Below, piece after piece: positions 55,858-64,000 of a DNA stretch of 64,000 nucleotides. A model generated the notes under the pieces. The model did not search any database. It was not told the DNA's origin and was given only the letters and a program-made list of their open reading frames with translations. The translations under genes were made by a program, and so were the position numbers. Position 1 is the stretch's first letter; each line of letters opens with the position of its first letter. Source of the stretch: Tragulus kanchil (Eukaryota; Chordata; Mammalia; Artiodactyla; Tragulidae); contig JAIOJX010000006.1 of assembly GCA_022376925.1 (NCBI GenBank), positions 59,605,394-59,669,393 of the forward strand, given 5' to 3'.

Positions 55858-57107
55858 CTGAAGGTGAGAAAGTAGAAGGCAGCATCACCGTGTGGGTTTG
55901 AAAGAGAACCAACGAAGCGGCAGACGGGCCTCAGCGTGGCGCCTCCCTCTAGACGGGCATCTTCTTGGAGTAATCTGGATTTCAAGGTGAGTCTTCCCCT
56001 TTATTGCGCCACTCCCGAGAGGGTGGGGATTTAGGGTAGTCACAAAAAAACTGAACGCTGCTTTTCCTTGTTCCTCCTTCTTTACTTTAATTCCTACTTT
56101 CACTTTCTCTCCGATTCGAGACTTCCAGCGAACCGGTGGACAGTCTAAAAAGCAACTAATGGGACCTGGCCAGGGCCACTCTCTGGCGGCCTCAGAACGC
56201 TTTAAGATAGTTCGCCCCAGTAGCGGTAGCCCGACTGGGTGGAAGCCTCTCTTTTCTATATTTCAAATTGAGGACGCGGCCTAAACATCTCCCTTGCGGG
56301 CATGGGTCAGGCACTTAAAAGCCATTAGGGCGCCTGCCGCTTGAAGACTCCCGTGACAGGATAAGGGGGTCACGGAACAGGCCAGAGCCTCTTAGAGCAC
56401 CCGCTCTCAGCAAGACAATTTCCGTGCAAACGCTAGGGACTCCTTCACTGTTTCACAAGCACAACATGAGCCCAACTTCCCGGCCGCCACCACTCCCGCT
56501 AGGATTTTTGGTGGTTGTCCTCAGTTGTCTTTCTTTTCTGCTCTTTTTCAATGACATGGAAAACTATATTCAAGCTCTTAACAGAGCCTGGGACTCGTTT
56601 ACAAATGAAGACGAAATTAGCTATGATGAGCGATTCCCCAATCACTCGGGGTCAAGACCTCAAGACAAAGGAGTGCACTTCACACTCCCTCCTCCCTTTA
56701 AAGAGATCACAGAGGCTCCACGGGGAGGAAAGGCACTAGAGACCTATCCTGAAGAAACTGGGGAGACCTCAGCGCCCTTCACGGTCCCAACCCAAGCTTT
56801 TCCTGTAAACGTTAACCTGGGGAGAAACAGACAGGCCGCCTGGTATCCATGGGAGGCCAATGACCTAAAGGAACTTAAAAAGGCCGTAGTCGAGGATGGC
56901 CCAAACTCCCCATGGGCAGAACCCATGCTCCGAGGCCTAGTCCACCAACCTTGTACCACCCAAGACTGGAAGATGCTATGTAAGGCAGTACTTCCCAGTA
57001 ACATTTATATCAAATGGTGTGCCTTCTTCAAAGAGGAATGCCATGCTCAAGCAGAGAGAAACCAGGCTGCCAATCCCGTCATACCAATAACTTTCGGAAT
57101 GCTATGA
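55858..57107 (+). pseudogene. Provirus 3 leader and gag (matrix-side to capsid)
   Basis: The leader contains an MGQ-type start at 56302 that stops at codon 9 (TAG). The long frame 56424-57107 (227 codons) has a Pro-rich start, the hydrophobic LGFLVVVLSCLSFLLFF, an acidic segment and capsid (WKMLCKAVLPSNIYIKWCAF). It ends at a TGA where the other copies read through (atgctatga versus atgctatcg). It is the longest gag piece of the family in the window. Confidence 0.88.
55984..55992 (+). promoter_or_regulatory. Candidate major splice donor of provirus 3
   Basis: aaggtgagt in the leader matches the consensus donor site almost perfectly, in the position expected for splicing to env. Use is inferred, not shown. 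Confidence 0.5.
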
Positions 57108-57700
57108 GGAACGGCAGACCGATGGAACACTGGTATTCAGCAGGCTGCCATTCCTGCCCCTTATCAAGACCAAGTACGGGCTATATGTCTGACTGCCTGG
57201 AAAAAACTTGCTGAGGGCCCTACTGAACCCCCCATATCGGGTATAACACAAAAGAATAAAGAAGAGCTTGCCACTTTTGTAGATCGTGTAGAAAAGAGTT
57301 TCCAGAGAAAGTTCCCTCCAGGGCCTTTAAGAGATCAGTTTCTCAAAATGTTAGTTTGGGAGGGAATGAATACAGACCATAAACTGGCCTGTGCAGGACA
57401 AAAAGATCGTTCCATTGAGTGATGGATTGTGTGCTCTAAAGATATAGGCACACAAAGCCACCAAGCCCGCTCTATCACCAATGCCCTTCAGGCTCAAACT
57501 GAGGCTCTCTGAGACAATGTCTAAAGCCTTATCCACTGTAATGGCTACAGGCATGGCCACGTCCCAGGGGTCCCCTGCCTCACACGAATCAGGCCATTCC
57601 TTTGACTGTGGCCAACTGGGGCACTTTAAGAGAGAGTGACCCCCAAGGAGATAAGAAAACATGCCACCAAAACACCCACTGAAGGAAATCATGGTGGGGC
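57108..57700 (+). pseudogene. Provirus 3 capsid C-terminus and nucleocapsid remnant
   Basis: This continues capsid after the TGA (TPQ-like to MLVWEGMN, then AGQKDR) with further stops. Near 57600 it encodes DCGQLGHFKRE followed by TGA, a retroviral zinc knuckle (Cys-x2-Cys-x4-His-x4-Cys) that has lost its first and last Cys. The antisense frame at 57351-57707 is a shadow. Confidence 0.75.
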
Positions 57701-59540
57701 AAAACACTGTGCTCAGGGGAATCTGTTGGAACAGGTCTTTAGATAGGTAAATGACTTTTAGAAAGAGCTTTTATTATCTCAGTCCCAGCATCTCCTCACA
57801 ACTAAAAAAGTGCTAAAATCCTTCAGGAAGATATCACATCCTTATGGCAGGCACAAGCTATTTGTAAAACAAAAGGCCTTTTAAAAAAACTCTTTGACTT
57901 TTAAATTTTCCCCACACTGAAACCCTTGTGTTGACTTTCTTCCCTAGCTCTTTGGAGTGGTCTCTCGGCGCTATCTGGGGTGCTGCCTCCAGGGCTGCAG
58001 TCCTAATTATACCTCAAATAAAACTTAACCCCCAGATCCCCATCAAAGATTTAAAAATAATTGTACATACTTACAAGTCTTGCCCCCCTCAATTACAAGT
58101 TCCTCCCTTACAGTCGCCTGGAGTAAACCCTCAATGACTGAGGCCTAATATGTTGTGACAGACAGATGTCACTCACTTTTCTCCCTTTGGAAAACTCAAG
58201 TACATCTTTGTATCCATTGATACTTATTCCCATGCCTGCTGGGCTACAGCCCACTCAGGAGAAAAAGCAAAACATGCCCAGAGTCATTTCTTACAATGCT
58301 TTGCAACTCTGGGTCTACCTTATCAGATAAAAACAGACAATGGTCCCTGCTTTGTTAGCAAAAATTTACAAAACTTCTTTCAACTATGGCACATCCGTCA
58401 CATAACAGGAATTCCATACAACCCTCAAAGACAGGCCATAATTGAATGCCATCATCAAAACTGGCCTGTGCAGGACAAAAAGATCGTTCCATTGAGTGAT
58501 GGATTGTGTGCTCTAAAGATATAGGCACACAAAGCCACCAAGCCCGCTCTATCACCAATGCCCTTCAGGCTCAAACTGAGGCTCTCTGAGACAATGTCTA
58601 AAGCCTTATCCACTGTAATGGCTACAGGCATGGCCACGTCCCAGGGGTCCCCTGCCTCACACGAATCAGGCCATTCCTTTGACTGTGGCCAACTGGGGCA
58701 CTTTAAGAGAGAGTGACCCCCAAGGAGATAAGAAAACATGCCACCAAAACACCCACTGAAGGAAATCATGGTGGGGCAAAACACTGTGCTCAGGGGAATC
58801 TGTTGGAACAGGTCTTTAGATAGGTAAATGACTTTTAGAAAGAGCTTTTATTATCTCAGTCCCAGCATCTCCTCACAACTAAAAAAGTGCTAAAATCCTT
58901 CAGGAAGATATCACATCCTTATGGCAGGCACAAGCTATTTGTAAAACAAAAGGCCTTTTAAAAAAACTCTTTGACTTTTAAATTTTCCCCACACTGAAAC
59001 CCTTGTGTTGACTTTCTTCCCCTAGCTCTTTGGAGTGGTCTCTCGGCGCTATCTGGGGTGCTGCCTCCAGGGCTGCAGTCCTAATTATACCTCAAATAAA
59101 ACTTAACCCCCAGATCCCCATCAAAGATTTAAAAATAATTGTACATACTTACAAGTCTTGCCCCCCTCAATTACAAGTTCCTCCCTTACAGTCGCCTGGA
59201 GTAAACCCTCAATGACTGAGGCCTAATATGTTGTGACAGACAGATGTCACTCACTTTTCTCCCTTTGGAAAACTCAAGTACATCTTTGTATCCATTGATA
59301 CTTATTCCCATGCCTGCTGGGCTACAGCCCACTCAGGAGAAAAAGCAAAACATGCCCAGAGTCATTTCTTACAATGCTTTGCAACTCTGGGTCTACCTTA
59401 TCAGATAAAAACAGACAATGGTCCCTGCTTTGTTAGCAAAAATTTACAAAACTTCTTTCAACTATGGCACATCCGTCACATAACAGGAATTCCATACAAC
59501 CCTCAAAGACAGGCCATAATTGAATGCCATCATCAAAACT
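57381..59540. repeat. Tandem duplication O (unit 1077-1078 bp, two copies)
   Basis: Copy 1 is 57381-58457 and copy 2 is 58458-59540, joined over a shared aaact. It runs from capsid through nucleocapsid, an unassigned segment and the integrase core. Only one C-run difference is obvious (ttccctagc versus ttcccctagc). Confidence 0.97.
57701..58120 (+). other. Unassigned proviral segment between nucleocapsid and integrase
   Basis: About 400 bp with no reverse transcriptase or protease motifs, although protease and reverse transcriptase should lie here. It ends in the pre-integrase sequence cttacaagtcttgcccccct that is shared with the other two proviruses. It may be scrambled pol or foreign filler. 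Confidence 0.5.
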
Positions 59541-59884
59541 TGAAGGCCCAATTACTAAAACAAAAAGGGGGAATAAGCCCTCACCAGCAACTTGGAAAGG
59601 CACTCTTTACTCTAAATATTTTAAACTTTTCAAAAAATGAACTGATGGCATCCTTTCAAAAACACTGGTCCAACCAAGAAATAAAATCTGAAATGCAAGT
59701 GAGATGGACGGACCCCATCACTGGCCAGTGGAAGGGGCCTGATCCACTCCTTACTATGGGGAGAGGATTTGGATGCGTATTCCCCATTGGGGAACCCAAC
59801 CCTATATGGGTACCAGAGAGAAACCTTAAATTTATACCACAAAACAAGGATCAAACCTTAGAATCTGCTGCAGATAAAAAATGA
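59241..59884 (+). pseudogene. Provirus 3 integrase (core and C-terminal domain)
   Basis: Read from the cagacagatgtcactcac block, the frame appears open for about 215 codons: first catalytic Asp in QTDVTHFSPF, second in KTDNGPCF, Glu in QAIIECHH, and the C-terminal DPITGQWKGPDPLLTMGRGF. The Trp codon just before the first motif is TGA. A partial first copy (58164-58457) lies in copy 1 of duplication O. Its product has no intact pol around it. Confidence 0.88.
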
Positions 59885-59920
59885 CCATATATCAGGCCCA
59901 AGAACAAAAATTTCTTGAGG
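59885..59920 (+). other. Provirus 3 truncation point
   Basis: The sequence follows the env start of provirus 2 (gaccatatatcaggcccaag, ttcttgagg) and then changes to unrelated L1 DNA. The rest of env, the polypurine tract and the 3' LTR are missing. Confidence 0.8.
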
Positions 59921-60195
59921 TGACTCTGATTGTGAAAGCAGATGAAAATGCTATAAAAATATTTGTCTCCTGGTAACCACAAGCACCTACAACAGGTTCT
60001 GAAAGGAAAAAGCAAAAGGAAACTGAATGTAATATTGAAGATATACAGGAAGATAGTAAAACAAGAAAAATAAATAAAACTAGCTACAAAATCAACTACA
60101 AAGCATTTTTTAAAGCACTAATAAGTATATACTTATCAATTATTATAATGTAAGTGAACTAATTACAGAGAGTAGATAAATTTATACAAAAATAA

Positions 60196-62378
60196 GATCC
60201 ACATATTATTGCCTAGAAGAGACTCTTTACAGGTTTAAAGACAAACATACTGAAAGTGAGAGGAGAGAAAAAACTTATTCCACTCAAATAGAAATTAAAA
60301 GAAAACTGGGAGAAGAATACTTATATCAGAGAAAATAGAATTTAAAACAAAAACTAACAAGAGATAAAAGACAGTACATAATGATAAAGGGATCTATCCA
60401 ACAAAAAGTTATAAAAATGTATTTTTATTTGCACTAAAATAGGAAAAACAAATATTATCAGTTACAAAAATGAAAGTAATATAATAATAATAAGAGACAT
60501 TATACCCTACTTATTTCAATGAAAGACGATTCAGGTAGAAAATCAATAAAGAAACACAGGCCTTTATGTGACATTATGTTAGATTTAGTATATATATATA
60601 TATATTTATATATAGCAACAAATTGCAGATTCTTCTCAAATATATTTTGAACATACTCCAGGATATATCACATGTTAGGCCACAAAAAATGTCTCAGTAA
60701 ATTTAAGAAAATTGAAATAATATTCAACATCTCTTCCAGTCACAAAAATTTGAGACTATAAATTGTGAAAAGCAAAACTGCAAAAACACAAACCTAAATC
60801 ATATACACTAAACAACCAAGGGTAACTGAAAAACCAAAGAAATAAAATACTTTGGGACAAAAATGAAAGAAATAATCCAAAATCTATAGGATGAAACCAA
60901 AAGAATTCCAAGAGAGAGATTTCTAGCAAGAGACGTCTACTGCAGAAAACAAGGAAATTTTCAAGCAAACAATCTAACATTAGGTTTAATAGAACTAGAA
61001 AAAGAACAACAAAACTCAAAATTAGTAGAAGGAAAGAAATAATAAAGATCAAACAAAAAATGAAAAAAAAAAAAAAGAAACTAATAAGAAATGCAAAAAA
61101 TCAGTGAAACTAAGAGCCGGTTCTTTGAAAAGATAAACACAACTGATCAATCTTTAAACAGACTCATAAGAAAAAAGAAGTTTCGAATAAATGAAATCAG
61201 ACACAAAATAGGAAAACTTGCCAAACCAATACCACAAGAATAAAAAAGACCATATTAAAAAACCCCAAAGTACTACATGCTAAATATGGATCCACATATT
61301 ACAGAGACTCTTTACAGGTTTAAAGACAAACATACTGAAAGTGAGAGGAGAGAAAAAACTTATTCCACTCAAATAGAAATTAAAAGAAAACTGGGAGAAG
61401 AATACTTATATCAGAGAAAATAGAATTTAAAACAAAAACTAACAAGAGATAAAAGACAGTACATAATGATAAAGGGATCTATCCAACAAAAAGTTATAAA
61501 AATGTATTTTTATTTGCACTAAAATAGGAAAAACAAATATTATCAGTTACAAAAATGAAAGTAATATAATAATAATAAGAGACATTATACCCTACTTATT
61601 TCAATGAAAGACGATTCAGGTAGAAAATCAATAAAGAAACACAGGCCTTTATGTGACATTATGTTAGATTTAGTATATATATATATATATTTATATATAG
61701 CAACAAATTGCAGATTCTTCTCAAATATATTTTGAACATACTCCAGGATATATCACATGTTAGGCCACAAAAAATGTCTCAGTAAATTTAAGAAAATTGA
61801 AATAATATTCAACATCTCTTCCAGTCACAAAAATTTGAGACTATAAATTGTGAAAAGCAAAACTGCAAAAACACAAACCTAAATCATATACACTAAACAA
61901 CCAAGGGTAACTGAAAAACCAAAGAAATAAAATACTTTGGGACAAAAATGAAAGAAATAATCCAAAATCTATAGGATGAAACCAAAAGAATTCCAAGAGA
62001 GAGATTTCTAGCAAGAGACGTCTACTGCAGAAAACAAGGAAATTTTCAAGCAAACAATCTAACATTAGGTTTAATAGAACTAGAAAAAGAACAACAAAAC
62101 TCAAAATTAGTAGAAGGAAAGAAATAATAAAGATCAAACAAAAAATGAAAAAAAAAAAAAAAGAAACTAATAAGAAATGCAAAAAATCAGTGAAACTAAG
62201 AGCCGGTTCTTTGAAAAGATAAACACAACTGATCAATCTTTAAACAGACTCATAAGAAAAAAGAAGTTTCGAATAAATGAAATCAGACACAAAATAGGAA
62301 AACTTGCCAAACCAATACCACAAGAATAAAAAAGACCATATTAAAAAACCCCAAAGTACTACATGCTAATAATATGGA
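60196..62378. repeat. Tandem duplication P (unit about 1085-1093 bp, two copies)
   Basis: Copy 1 starts at 60196 and copy 2 at 61289. Within 20 bp of the junction copy 2 has lost about 8 bp (acatattacagagac versus acatattattgcctagaagagac) and the left side lacks a ta. The rest looks identical, including the (TA)n tract (60590-60605 and 61674-61690). Confidence 0.95.
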
Positions 62379-62954
62379 AAGCCTAGAAGAAATGGATAAA
62401 TTACTGAAAATGTTTATCTCCAGAGACTAAAACAGAAAGAAATATAAACCATGAAGGTGCATTGCTATAATGAAATGGAATCAGTAATCTGAAAACTACC
62501 AACAAGCAAAATGATGACTTCCCAGTTGCATTCCACAAAACATTCTGAGAAGAGTTAACACATATTCTTAACTAGTCCAAGAAATTGGAAAGGAAAGCAT
62601 ACTTCTGGACTCATGCTACATGGTCAATATCATCCTCTTACCAAACTCAAAGATACCATAAAAATTTACAAATCAATATCTTTGATTAATATAGATGCAA
62701 AGTCCTAAACAAAATACTAGCAAACCAAGCTCAGAAACATATTCAAAATTACTTTATGTCATGATCAAGCAGAAATTATACTGGGAAGAAAGAATGATTT
62801 AATATGCACAAATAAATCAATTTAATGCACCATATTAACAAATTGAAAATTGATATTCATGATAAACAATACTACGAAGTGGTTATAGAGAGAACCTACA
62901 TTCACTAGTAAAGGTCATACATCCACGCATTGATGCAGGCTTAGTTACTCTAGA

Positions 62955-63140
62955 AACACCCAAGTCTTTGTGACCCTATGGATTATAGCCTACCAGACTC
63001 TTTTGTCCATGGAATTTTCCAGGCAACAATACTGGAGTGGATTGCCATGCCCTCCACCAGAGGATTTTCTTAACCCATTGATTGAACACAAGTATCCTGC
63101 AACTCCTGCACTGCAGACAGATTCTTTACTTCAAAGCTGT
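62955..63140 (-). mobile_element. Bov-tA SINE, antisense, inside old L1
   Basis: Plus-strand landmarks: caagtctttgtgaccctatg, gattatagcctaccagactc, tccatggaattttccaggca, tactggagtggattgccatg and cactgcagacagattcttta. The end toward the tRNA-like head is truncated. Confidence 0.9.
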
Positions 63141-64000
63141 TGGAAAAATTCAGCATAAATCAACATACTAAAGATCATATATAGCAAATCTAGACTCAGC
63201 ATCATAGTCAGCAATTAAAGAAAAAGAAGGAGAAAAGGAATCTGAGAGCATTTCCTCTAAGTTCAGGAATAAAACCAGAATCTCCACTTTGGGTACTTTT
63301 TGTCAACATGATAATAAAAGTCCTAGTCAGAACGATCAGATGGAAAAAAAAAACAAAAATGAAAGACATCGAAATTGGAAAGTAAGAAGTCAAATTCACT
63401 ATATGCAGATTCCATGGTAATATATATATATATAATTTTATATTAAAGACATGACAAAAATCAGAAATAATGAATGAAATAAATGAAGTTGCTGGATATA
63501 AAATTATAATAAAGCAATCCGTTGTGTTCTTATACACTATTAATGTAATGTCAGGAAAAAAAATCCTATTTGCAACTCCATCAAAATAATGCACTAGGTA
63601 TAAACATAATCAAGAAATAAAACATTCTGAAAAATATGACATTGAAGAAAGAAATTTAGGATAACAAAAACAAGTGAAAAGTTGTGTTCATGAACTGAAA
63701 ATATTTTTAAGATGGTTGCACAATTGATAACAACATACAGATTCAATACAACCATCAATAGACCAATGGTAAATTTCACAGCATCAGAATAAATAATTCT
63801 AAAATTTCTGTGGAAACCAAAGGAACATGAATCCCCAATGAAATCTTGAGGGAAAAAAAACAAATTGAAGGATTGTACAGAAAATTACAAGATACTAATG
63901 AAAGAAATCAAAACTGACATAAACAGATGGAGAGATATTCCATGTTCCTGGGTCAGAGGAATCAATATTGTGAAAATGACCATACTACCAAATATCATCT

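Larger units (their letters stand above)
59921..64000 (+). mobile_element. Old L1 ORF2, sense, running off the window
   Basis: Landmarks follow the order of an ancient L1 ORF2: atacttatatcagagaaaat and gataaagggatctatccaac (endonuclease), atatatcacatgttaggcca, agagccggttctttgaaaag (linker), tgcaaagtcctaaacaaaat (RT start), catgatcaagcagaaattat, and atggagagatattccatgtt near the end. Stops and indels destroy the frame. It is interrupted by a Bov-tA SINE and by duplication P. Confidence 0.85.

Noticed and set aside
57351..58784. Antisense frames of 118 and 109 codons as a gene pair
   Set aside because: They are shadows on the opposite strand of gag/nucleocapsid remnants and are duplicated only because of duplication O.
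1..64000. Transfer RNA, ribosomal RNA or other RNA genes
   Set aside because: The only tRNA-like sequences are the heads of SINEs; none has an intact cloverleaf that I could support.

Overview
This is mammalian, almost certainly ruminant, intergenic DNA with no recognisable host gene. The ruminant call rests on Bov-tA-type SINEs, 3' fragments of the RTE retrotransposon BovB, CHR-type tRNA-derived SINEs and a bovid-type L1. Every longer open reading frame I can interpret belongs to a broken retroelement; the rest are chance frames in AT-rich DNA.

Layout: 1-2345 is an antisense L1 piece. 2346-7080 holds an older antisense L1, a CHR SINE and a solo LTR, with two tandem duplications. 7081-12584 is mostly unassigned DNA with three SINEs. 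12585-25475 is a nested stack: an old antisense L1 was hit by two BovB fragments, one BovB was hit by an LTR, and a full-length-type antisense L1 (15909-25207) was inserted with a visible 15-bp target-site duplication. 25476-27384 is unassigned. 27385-33850 is a very AT-rich tandem array of palindromic units with six copies of a less AT-rich core, interrupted by a solo LTR. 33860-39930 is old sense-strand L1 DNA with SINEs and an LTR. 39931-43114 is unassigned. 43115-51766 contains a SINE split by an LTR and then two betaretrovirus-like proviruses in opposite orientations. 51767-52480 is BovB, 52481-55256 is unassigned, 55257-59920 is a third provirus lacking its 3' LTR, and 59921-64000 is old sense L1.

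The endogenous retrovirus family is ERV2/betaretrovirus-like. Its integrase and capsid remnants are betaretroviral in character, its target-site duplications are 6 bp, and a primer-binding site resembling the tRNA-Lys1,2 type follows the 5' LTR at 55257-55834. All three proviral bodies have lost protease and most or all of reverse transcriptase, and all are broken.

The strongest unexplained signal is structural. At least 15 direct tandem duplications, each with a unit of about 1.08-1.17 kb and exactly two copies, are scattered over the window in unrelated sequence: L1, BovB, SINE, LTR, provirus and unassigned DNA. They cut across element boundaries, their copies often differ by homopolymer indels, and several junctions carry short unexplained filler. 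About a quarter of the window is therefore duplicated. I judge an assembly artefact (unmerged overlaps of about 1.1 kb) the likeliest explanation. If raw reads confirm the duplications, they would mark an undescribed fixed-length duplication process. The second notable signal is the palindromic AT-rich satellite-like array.
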